Source of the DNA: Sphingobium jiangsuense
GTDB lineage: Bacteria > Pseudomonadota > Alphaproteobacteria > Sphingomonadales > Sphingomonadaceae
Length of the DNA stretch: 64,000 bases
Assembly: GCF_014196495.1 (NCBI RefSeq)
Contig: NZ_JACIDT010000002.1
Coordinates: 62,001 to 126,000 of the forward strand
Direction of reading: 5' to 3'
The notes under the pieces are model-generated. The model had not been told where the DNA came from. It searched no databases and saw nothing but the letters and a program-made list of their open reading frames with translations. This document shows positions 1-8,692 of the stretch, piece by piece. Position 1 is the stretch's first letter. Every line of letters starts with the position of its first letter. The translations under genes were made by a program, and so were the position numbers.

Positions 1-1042
1 CGTTCAGGCGGGGCGGGGCATCGCGGCGGCGATGGTGGTGTTCCACCATGCCTCGACCATGTTCGCGCTGCCGCGATACGGGAATATGCCGGTCTGGAAC
101 GGCTGGGGGGAGCTGGGGCGGCACGGCATCGACTTCTTCTTCGTGCTGAGCGGCTTCATCATCTTTTCCGCCCATCGCCGCGACATCGGCAGGCCGGGCC
201 GGATCGGCACCTATCTCTGGCGGCGGGCGATCCGCATCTATCCGGTCTACTGGCTTTATCTCTGCGGTTTCCTGGCGTTGCTGCTGCTGGGCATGGGACG
301 GCAGGAGGTGCCGCTTTCCGCCGCCAATCTGCTGACCGCCTTCTCGCTCGTCCGCTTCACGCCGGAAATGCCGCCATTGCAGGTCGCATGGACGCTGTTC
401 CACGAAGTCTTTTTCTATGCGATGTTCGTGCTGCTGCTCGCCTCGCGCAGGATGGGGGCGGCGGCGCTGGGGCTGTGGCTGGCGCTGATCCTGCTGTTCC
501 ACCAGTCGCGCGGGGCGGACTCCCCGACCTTCTTCAGCGTCGCCTTCGACCTCCTCAATCTGGAATTCTTCATGGGGATCGCGGTGGCGCTGCTGTGGCG
601 GCATGTTTCGGCAAGGGCGGCGGCGGCAGCGCTGGGGCTTGGGCTTGCGGGGCTGGCCGGGGCGGCGCTGTCGGCCCAGGGCGGATGGATCGGCGGCTAT
701 CTCCCCTCCTTCTGCTTCGGCCTTGCGAGCGCGCTGATCCTGCTGGGGCTGGTGGTGCTGGAGGGGCAGGGGCGTCTGCGCGCGCCGCGATGGCTGAGCG
801 CGCTGGGCGATGCCAGCTACACCACCTATCTGCTGCACACGACGATCCTCTCCGCCCTGCTGCGCGTCGCGGCGCATCATGTCGGGGGCGGAGCAATGGC
901 GCAGCTTTTCCCGGTGCTGATCGCGCTGGCGGCGATCGCCGTCAGCCTGCCCTTCTATCATTATGTCGAACGCCCGCTGCTGGACGCGCTGCGCGGGCGG
1001 CGGCCATTTGCGGCGCGGCGCGAGGGAGCGGTGACGGCATGA
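1..1042 (+). CDS. Acyltransferase family 3 membrane protein (5' end outside window)
   Basis: Integral-membrane acyltransferase of the acyltransferase_3 (OafA/ExoZ-like) family, which adds acetyl or other acyl groups to surface polysaccharides. The frame is open from base 2 and reads QAGRGIAAAMVVFHHAS before and through the first ATG at 32. That is the typical N-terminal helix with its catalytic His, so the true start lies upstream of the window. The motif FFFVLSGFII follows near residue 50, then about ten hydrophobic segments, ending in a short basic tail. The stop (TGA 1040-1042) overlaps the rfbD start as ATGA, so the two are probably co-translated. It probably decorates the polymer made by this cluster. 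The acyl group and the target sugar cannot be told from sequence. Confidence 0.88.
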   Translation, partial: VQAGRGIAAAMVVFHHASTMFALPRYGNMPVWNGWGELGRHGIDFFFVLSGFIIFSAHRRDIGRPGRIGTYLWRRAIRIYPVYWLYLCGFLALLLLGMGRQEVPLSAANLLTAFSLVRFTPEMPPLQVAWTLFHEVFFYAMFVLLLASRRMGAAALGLWLALILLFHQSRGADSPTFFSVAFDLLNLEFFMGIAVALLWRHVSARAAAAALGLGLAGLAGAALSAQGGWIGGYLPSFCFGLASALILLGLVVLEGQGRLRAPRWLSALGDASYTTYLLHTTILSALLRVAAHHVGGGAMAQLFPVLIALAAIAVSLPFYHYVERPLLDALRGRRPFAARREGAVTA

Positions 1043-1914
1043 AGGCGTTGATCGTCGGGGCGAACGGGCAGGTGGGGCGGTGCCTGCAGGCGGCGGCGCC
1101 GACGCAGGCGCGCCTCGTCTGCCGGGGGTCGGACGGACTCGATATCCGCGACAGGGCCGCCGTGGCCGCGCTGGTCGCGGAAGAGCGGCCCGACATCCTC
1201 TTCAACGCGGCGGCCTATACGGCGGTGGACAGGGCGGAGGGCGAGGAGGCGCTGGCGCTCTCGGTCAATGGCGGGGGCGTCGCGAATCTGGCCGAGGCGG
1301 CGGACCGGACGGGCGCGCGGCTCGTCCATATATCGACCGATTTCGTGTTCGACGGCGCATCCGGCACGCCCTATGCGCCCGATGCGCCGACCCGTCCGCT
1401 CTGCGCCTATGGCCGCACCAAGCTGGCCGGGGAAGGCCATGCGCTGGCGCTCGACACCGCGCTGGTGGTGCGCACGGCGTGGGTCTATGCGCCGGAGGGC
1501 GGGAATTTCGTGCGCACCATGCTGCGCCTGATGGCCGAACGGCCCGAAGTGCGCCCCGAAGTGCGCGTGGTCGCCGACCAGATCGGCACGCCGACCTATG
1601 CCCCGGCGCTGGCGCGCGCGCTCTGGAACCTCGCGCTGGGCGAGCGGCGGGGCGTCTATCACTACACCGACAGCGGCGTCGCCAGCTGGTATGATTTCGC
1701 CGTCGCCATAAGGGAGGAAGCGCTGGCCGGCGGCGTGCTCGACGGGGCGGCGCCGGTGCTGCCCATTCCCACATCGGCATTCCCCACCCCAGCGCGACGG
1801 CCGCCTTTCTCGGTTCTCGACAAGGAGGCGACATGGGCGGCATTGGGCGGTCCGGCCCCCCATTGGCGGGAAAATCTGCGCCTGATGCTGAAGGGCATCG
1901 CGGCCGGGGGCTGA
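1039..1914 (+). CDS. rfbD: dTDP-4-dehydrorhamnose reductase
   Basis: Catalyses the last step of dTDP-L-rhamnose synthesis, NAD(P)H-dependent reduction of dTDP-4-dehydrorhamnose. The 291-residue product starts with the Rossmann motif GANGQVG. It carries NAAAYTAVDRAE near residue 65, STDFVFDG, and the SDR catalytic pair in YGRTK near residue 130; length and motifs match RmlD/RfbD. The ATG at 1039 overlaps the upstream acyltransferase stop. The frame stays open further upstream, but that is only a shadow of the neighbour. RmlA, B and C are not in the window and presumably lie to its left. Its presence implies that rhamnose is a component of the polymer built by this cluster. Confidence 0.93.
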   Translation: MKALIVGANGQVGRCLQAAAPTQARLVCRGSDGLDIRDRAAVAALVAEERPDILFNAAAYTAVDRAEGEEALALSVNGGGVANLAEAADRTGARLVHISTDFVFDGASGTPYAPDAPTRPLCAYGRTKLAGEGHALALDTALVVRTAWVYAPEGGNFVRTMLRLMAERPEVRPEVRVVADQIGTPTYAPALARALWNLALGERRGVYHYTDSGVASWYDFAVAIREEALAGGVLDGAAPVLPIPTSAFPTPARRPPFSVLDKEATWAALGGPAPHWRENLRLMLKGIAAGG

Positions 1915-1933
1915 TCCGGCGCGGCGAGTGAGC

Positions 1934-2950
1934 TTAACCCTGCGGAGGCCGCACCCGGCCCAGCAGCGCGCGCAAGATGCCCTGCGCCCGTGCGCCATTG
2001 CCGTGGCGCACCGCATGGGCGGCGTCCTTCAGCATGCGCAGGATCACGAAGGGCATGTTGCGGGGCGCGAAATGACGGGCGAGCAGCAGGCGGCTGCGAT
2101 AGAGATAGCCCGCCGCGCCGCGCGACATTGCATTTTCGGTGAAGCCGGTGCTCGCCCCCATGTGATGATAGACGCGGCTGTCCGTCGCGATGGCAAGCGG
2201 GAACAGTCCTTCGCCGCGCAGCACCCAGTCGGCTTCCTCATGATAGAGAAAATAATCCTCCCGCATCAGGCCGACGCGCGTCAGGAAATCGCGGCTGACC
2301 AGCATCGACGCCCCCACCGGATAGAGGAACTCGCCCGGCCGCAGCAGCGCGGCGACATCGGCGCGCTCCGCTTCCCGCGCGGGCAGGCCGGTGCCGAGAT
2401 GGCGCGCCTTGAAGGTCTTGCGCCGCATCGCGCCCGCCAGCGCCTGAACCCGGTCGGGCCGTTCGAAATCGAGCAGGATCGATCCCGCCATGCCCGGCGC
2501 GGGCTGGGCCTCCATCGCCCGGACCAGCGCGGACAGCGCATCGGGCGCGGCCACCGCGTCGTTGTTGAGCAGCCATGCATGGTCGTAATCGCGCGCCAGC
2601 GCCCAGCGCAGGCCGATATTGTTGCCGCCCGCAAAACCGAGATTGCCGCCCGTCCGCACGATCAGCAACTGCGCGCCGCCGCCGTCGTCGCCCCGTTCGG
2701 CGGCGGCCCGTTCCATCAGCGCGACGCCGTCCGGCCTTTTGCCGGGGTCCAGCGACACGGGCGCGGCGGCGTCCGGCGGCGCGCCCTCTCCCTTCGCCCA
2801 GGCGAGGATCTGGTCCACCGACCCGTCCGCCGAGTCATTGTCGCACAGCATGATGCGGACCGGCCGGTCCAGCATCAGGCAGGAGCGGATGCAGGCGATG
2901 CTGTCGCGCCAGCCATTCCAGTTCACGATGACGACGAGGGTTTTGGGCAT
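1934..2950 (-). CDS. Glycosyltransferase family 2, rhamnosyltransferase-like
   Basis: Cytoplasmic GT-A fold glycosyltransferase of about 338 residues that would transfer a sugar, plausibly rhamnose, onto the lipid-linked repeat. The N-terminus VVIVNWNGW is the typical GT2 nucleotide-binding strand. A DN-D pair follows (LCDNDSADGS), then GGNLGFAGGNN and LLNNDAV, the DXD-equivalent metal site. I chose the ATG at 2950 because the protein then begins MPKTLVVIVNW and an AAAGG sequence lies upstream. An in-frame start 69 bases further out adds a sequence unlike the family. The gene converges on rfbD with a 19-base gap and diverges from the Alg14-like gene. The exact acceptor and donor are unknown. 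Confidence 0.85.
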   Translation of the reverse strand: MPKTLVVIVNWNGWRDSIACIRSCLMLDRPVRIMLCDNDSADGSVDQILAWAKGEGAPPDAAAPVSLDPGKRPDGVALMERAAAERGDDGGGAQLLIVRTGGNLGFAGGNNIGLRWALARDYDHAWLLNNDAVAAPDALSALVRAMEAQPAPGMAGSILLDFERPDRVQALAGAMRRKTFKARHLGTGLPAREAERADVAALLRPGEFLYPVGASMLVSRDFLTRVGLMREDYFLYHEEADWVLRGEGLFPLAIATDSRVYHHMGASTGFTENAMSRGAAGYLYRSRLLLARHFAPRNMPFVILRMLKDAAHAVRHGNGARAQGILRALLGRVRPPQG

Positions 2951-3138
2951 GCGGCCTTTGAAGCAATTTCCCGCGCGCGGCGCAATCGCCATCGACGGCG
3001 CCGGTCCCGATTGGTTCATCGCAGGACAGTGGCGCCCTGTCGGGATCGGTTGTGCTGCACCGGCGGCTGGTCTATCCTGCGCCGTGCATGGGGCTTTAAC
3101 GGCAATGCCGCCGCCAGCGAAACCGGGAAAGGGTCTGT

Positions 3139-3615
3139 TTGAGTAACCTCTGCGATGACGAAGACAGGCGGATCAGGGTGCTGGCCGTTTCTTCTGCCGG
3201 AGGACATTGGGAGCAATTGATGCTGCTCCGTCCCGCGCTTGAGAAATTTTCCGTCACTTATGCGACGTCCAATCCGCAATTGGGGGAAAGGCACGCCATT
3301 CCCGATGTGCTGGACCTGCCCGAAAGCAACCGCAGCCGCCCGCTGCGCGTGCTCCGCTGCTGTTTTCGCGCCTGGCGTCTGGTGCGGCAGGTGCGGCCCG
3401 ACGTCATCGTCACGACCGGCGCGCTGCCGGGGCTGCTCGTGCTGGTCTGCGGGCGGATGAGCGGCGCGCGCACCATCTGGCTCGACAGCGTCGCCAATAG
3501 CGGCCGCCTGTCGATGAGCGGGCGCTGCGCCGGGCTGTTCGCCGACCGCTGGATGACGCAGTGGGAGCATCTTTCCGGCGATGCGGGGCCGGAATATGCC
3601 GGGGCGCTGCTTTGA
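3139..3615 (+). CDS. Alg14-like (PssD-type) glycosyltransferase membrane-anchor subunit
   Basis: 158-residue protein related to Alg14 and bacterial PssD, the acceptor-binding half of a split GT-B glycosyltransferase. In rhizobial and sphingomonad exopolysaccharide systems such pairs transfer glucuronic acid to the lipid-linked glucose. The N-terminus carries VSSAGGHWEQLM, the conserved GGH loop, then PDVIVTTGALPG and a hydrophobic anchor segment around residues 95-110. Translation probably starts at the TTG at 3139, preceded by AAAGGG. The stop overlaps the TTG start of the Alg13-like partner (TTGA, 3612-3615), a coupling expected for a 1:1 heterodimer. Specificity for GlcA is inferred from homologous systems and from the UDP-GlcA genes at 31140-32441, not seen directly. 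Confidence 0.82.
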   Translation: MSNLCDDEDRRIRVLAVSSAGGHWEQLMLLRPALEKFSVTYATSNPQLGERHAIPDVLDLPESNRSRPLRVLRCCFRAWRLVRQVRPDVIVTTGALPGLLVLVCGRMSGARTIWLDSVANSGRLSMSGRCAGLFADRWMTQWEHLSGDAGPEYAGALL

Positions 3616-4100
3616 TACTCGTCACCGTCGGAACCCAGTTGCCGTTCGACCGGCTGATCCGCATCGTCGATGCGCTGGCGGCCGAGACGGACGAACCCTT
3701 CGTGGCGCAGATCGGCGACGGCAGCTATCGGCCCGCCCATATGGAATGGCACCGCTTCATCGAGCCGGTGCGGTTCGACCGCCTGCTGACCGACACGCGG
3801 CTCATCATCTCCCATGCCGGGATCGGCACGGTGCTCAACGCCCGCAAGACCGGCAAGCCCGTCATCCTCTTTCCGCGCAGGGCGGAGCTCGGCGAGCATC
3901 GCAACGATCACCAGATGGCGACGATCGGGTCGCTAGAGGGGCGGCGCGGCGTCTATGTCGCGCAGGATGCGGCGGAAATCTCCGCCTATCTGAAACAGGA
4001 CCTCGCCCGGCCCGAAGGGGATGCGGTGCTCGCCGCGCATCAGGACCTGCTCGATCGCGTGGCCGGGCATATCCGCCTGCTCGGCCAGCGCGGGCGCTAA
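3612..4100 (+). CDS. Alg13-like (PssE-type) glycosyltransferase catalytic subunit
   Basis: 162-residue C-terminal-type GT-B domain that would bind the nucleotide sugar and form the active transferase with the preceding gene. It begins ILVTVGTQLPFDR, the Alg13/PssE signature, and contains ISHAGIGT near residue 75 and PRRAELGEHRNDHQ, the conserved nucleotide-sugar loop with the HQ dipeptide. The TTG start at 3612 is chosen because it overlaps the partner's stop codon and puts the first beta strand at the N-terminus. The ATG at 3561 would add 17 residues with no counterpart in the family. A GT4 gene follows after 13 bases, so the three probably form one operon. Confidence 0.84.
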   Translation: MILVTVGTQLPFDRLIRIVDALAAETDEPFVAQIGDGSYRPAHMEWHRFIEPVRFDRLLTDTRLIISHAGIGTVLNARKTGKPVILFPRRAELGEHRNDHQMATIGSLEGRRGVYVAQDAAEISAYLKQDLARPEGDAVLAAHQDLLDRVAGHIRLLGQRGR

Positions 4101-4113
4101 GGCCGGGGCAGCC

Positions 4114-5217
4114 ATGCAGGGGGCGGGCGAGCCTGGGGAAAAGCCGGTCGGCGTCGCGCTGCTGCTGTCCGAGGGTGCGGCCTCGCGCGGGGGCATCGGC
4201 CGCATCATGGCCAATCTGGACGAGGAGCTGAAGCGGAGGCACCCGGATATCCGCGCGTGCCGGCATGCGGCGCGGCTGACGGAGCGGCCCCTGCTCAACC
4301 ATCTTTCCGTGCCCCTTGCGCTGGCGCGCTTTACCGCGCTCTGTGCGGCGGGGAAGGTGGACGTCGCCCATGTCAACATCGCCCCGCGCGGATCGACCTG
4401 GCGCAAGATGCTGTTCGCCCGTGTCGCGCGATGCTTCGGCGCGAGGCTGGTGCTGCACCTGCACGGCAGCGGCTATGACGAATGGTTCGGAGGGCTGGGC
4501 CCCGCCCGGCAAGGGGCGGTCGCCGCGTTTTTCCGCGGGGCCGACGCGGTGGTGGCGATGGGCGGGCATTGGGCGGGCTTCCTTGTCGAGGCGATGGGCG
4601 TGCCGCCCGGAAAGGTCCACCGCATCGCCAACGGGGTCGCCGACCGGCCGCCCTCGCCGGGCAGCCCGGAAGGGACGCCGCCGGTGCTGGTCGTGCTGGG
4701 CATCGTCGGCGAGAGGAAGGGCACCGACGTCCTGCTGGAGGCGCTGTCGAGCGAGAGGATAAGGACCCGGCCGTGGCGCGCGATCATCGGCGGCAATGGG
4801 GAGGTCGACAAGGCGCGCCGCCGGGCGCAAGAGCTTGGGCTGGCCGGGCGAGTCGATTTCGTCGGCTGGGTCGGCCCCGCCGAGGTGGACGCCATATTGC
4901 GGAAGGGCGATATCTATATCCTGCCCTCGCGGCAGGAAAACCAGCCCATGTCGATATTGGAGGCGATGGCCTGCGCGATGCCGGTGCTGTCGACCCGCAT
5001 CGGCGCCATTCCCGAACAGGTGATCGAGGGCGAAACCGGGCTGCTGGTGCCGCCCGGCGATGCGGAGGCGCTGGCCGGGGCGCTGGAAACGCTGCTCGCC
5101 GACCCGGAGCGCCGCCGCCGCATGGGCCATGCTGGGCGCGAGCGCCAGCAACGCGTGTTCTCGATCCGCGCCGGGGCCGACAGCTTCGCCGCGCTCTATC
5201 GCGCGCTGGCGCGGTAG
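4114..5217 (+). CDS. Glycosyltransferase family 4
   Basis: 367-residue GT-B glycosyltransferase of the retaining GT4 family. Visible signatures are an N-terminal GGIGRIMANL glycine-rich loop, HLHGSGYDEW in the acceptor domain, GIVGERKGTDVLLEAL opening the C-terminal Rossmann domain, and the EX7E element in RQENQPMSILEAMA. The C-terminus GETGLLVPPGD is also typical. It follows the Alg13-like subunit by 13 bases and probably adds the next sugar. The chosen ATG at 4114 gives a compact N-terminus; upstream in-frame codons overlap the previous gene. The sugar donor cannot be assigned. Confidence 0.86.
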   Translation: MQGAGEPGEKPVGVALLLSEGAASRGGIGRIMANLDEELKRRHPDIRACRHAARLTERPLLNHLSVPLALARFTALCAAGKVDVAHVNIAPRGSTWRKMLFARVARCFGARLVLHLHGSGYDEWFGGLGPARQGAVAAFFRGADAVVAMGGHWAGFLVEAMGVPPGKVHRIANGVADRPPSPGSPEGTPPVLVVLGIVGERKGTDVLLEALSSERIRTRPWRAIIGGNGEVDKARRRAQELGLAGRVDFVGWVGPAEVDAILRKGDIYILPSRQENQPMSILEAMACAMPVLSTRIGAIPEQVIEGETGLLVPPGDAEALAGALETLLADPERRRRMGHAGRERQQRVFSIRAGADSFAALYRALAR

Positions 5218-5232
5218 GAGAGAGCGGGGCGT

Positions 5233-6057
5233 TCAGCCCGCCCCGCCGCCAGCGGCGTTGTCCGCGCGGGCGTAGCTCGCTTCCGGCCGCGCGCCGCCGA
5301 TCCGTGCCCAGAGATCGGGCTGGCCCGGCAATTGCTGGCGCAGCCAGGAGAAGCGCGCCTGCGACCACCGCACGATATGCGGCGTCATATTGTCCAGAAT
5401 GAAGTCGCCGTCCGGCAGGCGGGCGACCAGCACGGTGTGCAGCCCCTTGGTCGGATGATAGACCACCGCGTAGAACAGGCGCGAGGCGGGAAAGCCCTGA
5501 TCCATCAGGCGCACGCGCTTTTCTATCGCATAATCCTCGCAATCGCCCATCGGGCGGCTCTGGTCCGGCCGCTGCCAATATTCGCCGACGCCGTAGATGC
5601 GCTCGTCGACCATCGGATAGATTTCCCGGTTCACCCGCGCATTGACCTGCTTGAGCATCTTGAACAGCTGCTTGCGTGAGGGCTCCCCATCGTGCGCGGG
5701 CGGCGCCATGACGATGATCGGGGCCTGATCGGCTTCCGGCGCGGTGGCTTCACCGCGATCGGCCTTGCCGTTCGCCTGTCGGATGGCGCCGGTGGGGGAC
5801 AGCGACGGATCGCCGCCAATGCCCGCTTCGGCCCGCGCGAACCGGATGCCCGCCGCATCGGCAAGGCTGTCGTCCCGGCCCAGATCGCAGAGGAAAGCGT
5901 CTCTTTCGCACATTTCGGCAAAGCCCGCCGGCGCGTCCGCCATCTCGCCGATGGGCAGAAAGGCGGGGGCGGCATTGCCGGCCAGCGCCGGAACCGGCAG
6001 CAAGGCCGCGCCGGCCACCGCAATGGCGTTCAGATACAAGGCGGATGTGGAATTCAT
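5233..6057 (-). CDS. LapG-like transglutaminase-type cysteine peptidase (BTLCP family), exported
   Basis: 274-residue protein of the bacterial transglutaminase-like cysteine proteinase family, which includes LapG, the periplasmic protease that clips LapA-type adhesins during biofilm dispersal. The N-terminal ~27 residues form a signal peptide ending in LPVPALAG. The C-terminal half carries the triad: Cys in GDCEDYAIEK, His in GLHTVLVAR and Asp in DFILDNM. The middle ~80 residues, rich in Ala, Asp and Gly, look disordered. The ATG at 6057 is preceded by GGAG at 7 bases; a start 21 bases upstream is possible. It lies inside the polysaccharide cluster, convergent with a GT4. No LapA adhesin or LapD partner is visible here, so its substrate is unknown. 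Confidence 0.82.
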   Translation of the reverse strand: MNSTSALYLNAIAVAGAALLPVPALAGNAAPAFLPIGEMADAPAGFAEMCERDAFLCDLGRDDSLADAAGIRFARAEAGIGGDPSLSPTGAIRQANGKADRGEATAPEADQAPIIVMAPPAHDGEPSRKQLFKMLKQVNARVNREIYPMVDERIYGVGEYWQRPDQSRPMGDCEDYAIEKRVRLMDQGFPASRLFYAVVYHPTKGLHTVLVARLPDGDFILDNMTPHIVRWSQARFSWLRQQLPGQPDLWARIGGARPEASYARADNAAGGGAG

Positions 6058-6136
6058 ATTTTTTCTCCGCGCCCCCACGAAGAAAAATGACTTCCAAATC
6101 CCTATATTGGCCTAAACGTTCTAATTAACGCCCGTT

Positions 6137-7294
6137 TCACCCTGTTTTTGCGTCACCCCCGGCCGCAGCCCCGTTATCGCAGGAAAGCCAGTCGGCCAGC
6201 AGGTCGCCCCATTTGCGGTCGGTCTGCAATCCTTCCCAGCAGGCGGGGGCCGCCCGCGACAGCGCCTCATAAAGCGGCGCGTCCGTCAGCAGCCGCTCGG
6301 CGGTGAGGGCGAGGGAGCGGGGATTGCGCTCGGCATGGACGGTCGCGGTGCGCCCGTCGACCAGATGGCCCGCGAACATCGGATGATCCGACGCCACGAT
6401 CGGCGTGCGCGAGCAGAGCGCTTCATAGACGGTGAGCGGGAAACCTTCGGGATAGCTGTGCCTGCTCGGCACGGCGACCAGCGCGGCGCGCCGCATTTCC
6501 TCGGCGACCTGCGCATTGGGCAGGGTGCCGGTGAAGTGGACATGACCGGCAATGCCGCATCTGCGCGCCAGCGCTTCGAACCGGGCGCGATCCCCGCCGC
6601 CGACGATGCGGGCCTCGACCGGAAGGCCGCGCCCGCGCAGCAGGGCGACGGCGCGGATAAGGTCGCCTACCCCCTTGGAAGCGAGCAACGCGCCGACATA
6701 CAGCATCACATAGGGGGGATCGCCCGGCCCCGTGCGGGGCGGCAGGTCGTGCGGCTTGCGGTCATGGGGGAAGTCCCACACGCGGATCTTCGCGGGGTCG
6801 ACGCCGATCGCGCGCAGCGACCGGCAGGCATTTTCGCCGTGATTGGCGACCCATTCCACCTTGGGCCGGTTCAGCAGCGCGGGCAGCGCGCCATATATCA
6901 GGCGGCGGCGCAGCCAGCTGATCTCGAAGGAATCGGCGAAGATGCAGGCCAGCCGCCAGGGGCGTTGCAGCGTCCAGGCGAGCAGCCGGGTCATCGGGCC
7001 GTGCAGGACGAGATGGGTGGGGGCAAAGGCCTCGATCAGCCCGGCGATGTCGCGCCAGTCGCGGTCCGCGCTCGCCGCGCCGCCGATCACCGTCACGCCG
7101 TTGGGCAGGACCTCGCTATAGCGCTCCTCCGTCCGGCAGCAGAGCAGCCCCGCCGCGCCATGATCGCGCGCCAGCCCCGCCATGCTGTCGAGCACATAGC
7201 GATGCGCCTGATAGTTTTCCGTTCCGGATTCCGCGATCTGCCGCCATGCCTGGCGATAATCCCCGGCATATTGGACGACGAGAAGCCTTTTCAC
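6137..7294 (-). CDS. Glycosyltransferase family 4
   Basis: 385-residue GT-B glycosyltransferase. The C-terminal half shows the GT4 pattern: LYVGALLASKGVGDLIRA, an RIVGGGDRARFEALA loop, and EX7E in SYPEGFPLTVYEALCSRTPI, with HFTGTLPNAQVAEEM between them. The N-terminal domain carries VVQYAGDYRQAW. The start is a GTG at 7294. It forms a minus-strand run with the polymerase-like gene (gap 23 bases) and the GT4 at 8693, so these three are likely one transcription unit read toward the LapG-like gene. The linkage and sugar are unknown. Confidence 0.85.
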   Translation of the reverse strand: MKRLLVVQYAGDYRQAWRQIAESGTENYQAHRYVLDSMAGLARDHGAAGLLCCRTEERYSEVLPNGVTVIGGAASADRDWRDIAGLIEAFAPTHLVLHGPMTRLLAWTLQRPWRLACIFADSFEISWLRRRLIYGALPALLNRPKVEWVANHGENACRSLRAIGVDPAKIRVWDFPHDRKPHDLPPRTGPGDPPYVMLYVGALLASKGVGDLIRAVALLRGRGLPVEARIVGGGDRARFEALARRCGIAGHVHFTGTLPNAQVAEEMRRAALVAVPSRHSYPEGFPLTVYEALCSRTPIVASDHPMFAGHLVDGRTATVHAERNPRSLALTAERLLTDAPLYEALSRAAPACWEGLQTDRKWGDLLADWLSCDNGAAAGGDAKTG

Positions 7295-7317
7295 CCGCCT
7301 TGCCCCCGCCGCCGCGC

Positions 7318-8619
7318 CTATGTCGCCGCCACGGAGCGGTGGAAGGAGAAGCCCGATACCCGGCGCGAGGGCTGGCCTTCCCCCTTCAGGATGAGCGCGA
7401 CGGTCAGCATCAGGAACATATTGATGATCGCGTCGCGGTCGAAGATCGAGGATTCGGTGAAGTTATGGCCGATGCAGAACACCATCACCGCCGTCAGCAA
7501 CGCCGCGCGCTCCCCGCTGTTGGACTTGCCCAGCAGCAGGCGGACCAGCGGCCAGACCATGCAGGCGCCGATCACCAGCACCGCGCCGATGATGCCGGTC
7601 TGCACCAGCAGGTCGAGATAGCCGTTATGGCCGGTGCCGATGGTCGTCACCCAGCCCTTGCCATATTTATAGACGGGGGAATTGTCGCCGATGTTCCAGA
7701 AGGAACCGAACCCCGACCCGAGCCACGGGTGGTCCTGCCAATAGCGCACCATCATGTCCCAGATCAGCGTGCGCCCGGTGAACATGTCCGGCTTCGACCA
7801 TTGCTGCTTCAGCGGGTTGTGATAGATGAAATTGAGCACGACCACCCCGATGCCGAGGCTCGTCAGCAGGCAGACCATCAGCGGCCGGTAGCGGAAACGG
7901 TAATGCCGCATCAGAAGGCCGACCAGTATCGCGGTGACGACCATGCCGACCGAGGTCTTGGACGTGGAATGCAGCAGGAAGAAGCCCGCCGCCGCGATCG
8001 CGCCGATGCGCAATGCGGGCCACATTCCGCGAGCGTGGAAGGTGAAGAACAGGACCGCCATCGCCATCAGCGCCCCGGCATAGTTCTTGTGCATCATCAT
8101 CCCGCGCCAGTCGCCCGCGAGCCGCAATTCGATCATGTCGTTGGTCGAGTGGATCGCAAAGCCCGGATCGACCAGCAGCACGAGATAGTTGAGCGCAACG
8201 AGAAGGAGCAGCGCGGCGCGGACGAGCAGCAGCAACTGGTCGAGCTTCAGATGCGCGACGCAGAGAAAGATGCTCCACAGCACGATGGTGGTGAGGATCA
8301 GGTGCCGGATGGCCGAGCCCTTGTCGATCGCCCAGACGAGGCTCAGCCAGCACCAGGCGAGCGCCGCCAGTATCGGCCATTGCACCGGTTGCAGGCGGGA
8401 CAGGTCCGCATCCGGCCGGACGGCGACCAGCAGCAGGATGAAGACGACGAGATAGGAAATCTGCCGTATCGGGCTGCTTTCGCCCATGCCCGGCAGATCC
8501 GACAGGATCATGAACGGGGAAAGAAGCGAGAGCAGGACGAGGAGGAAGAAGCCCGCCTGCATCAGTCCCTGGTTGACGGGCGCGCCGATTTTCCTTTTTT
8601 CGCCTTCGGGGCTGCTCAT
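7318..8619 (-). CDS. O-antigen ligase/polymerase-like membrane protein (ExoQ-type)
   Basis: 433-residue polytopic membrane protein of the Wzy/O-antigen-ligase superfamily (PF04932), closest in visible pattern to ExoQ-type exopolysaccharide polymerases. About ten to eleven hydrophobic segments are seen. The long periplasmic loop contains MMMHKNYAGALM, GRTLIWDMMVRYW, GSGFGSFWN and GHNGYLDLLVQTG, all family hallmarks; the last includes the conserved His used in glycan transfer. It would join repeat units delivered by a flippase on the periplasmic face. Flanking genes are both GT4s in the same orientation. A second polymerase-like protein lies at 12583. Which of the two polymerises which repeat cannot be decided. 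Confidence 0.85.
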   Translation of the reverse strand: MSSPEGEKRKIGAPVNQGLMQAGFFLLVLLSLLSPFMILSDLPGMGESSPIRQISYLVVFILLLVAVRPDADLSRLQPVQWPILAALAWCWLSLVWAIDKGSAIRHLILTTIVLWSIFLCVAHLKLDQLLLLVRAALLLLVALNYLVLLVDPGFAIHSTNDMIELRLAGDWRGMMMHKNYAGALMAMAVLFFTFHARGMWPALRIGAIAAAGFFLLHSTSKTSVGMVVTAILVGLLMRHYRFRYRPLMVCLLTSLGIGVVVLNFIYHNPLKQQWSKPDMFTGRTLIWDMMVRYWQDHPWLGSGFGSFWNIGDNSPVYKYGKGWVTTIGTGHNGYLDLLVQTGIIGAVLVIGACMVWPLVRLLLGKSNSGERAALLTAVMVFCIGHNFTESSIFDRDAIINMFLMLTVALILKGEGQPSRRVSGFSFHRSVAAT

Positions 8620-8692
8620 GACGCGGTGAATTCCTTGTCCGTGAAATAGGAGGGCCAGCGGGCGGCTCGGAAGCCGGGGGAGCGATGCCGTT

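Noticed and set aside
388..1038. A long N-terminal extension of the rfbD frame starting at 388
   Set aside because: The frame is open but antisense-like in composition to the acyltransferase. The RfbD N-terminus GANGQVG begins at 1039, where ATGA coupling also supports the start.
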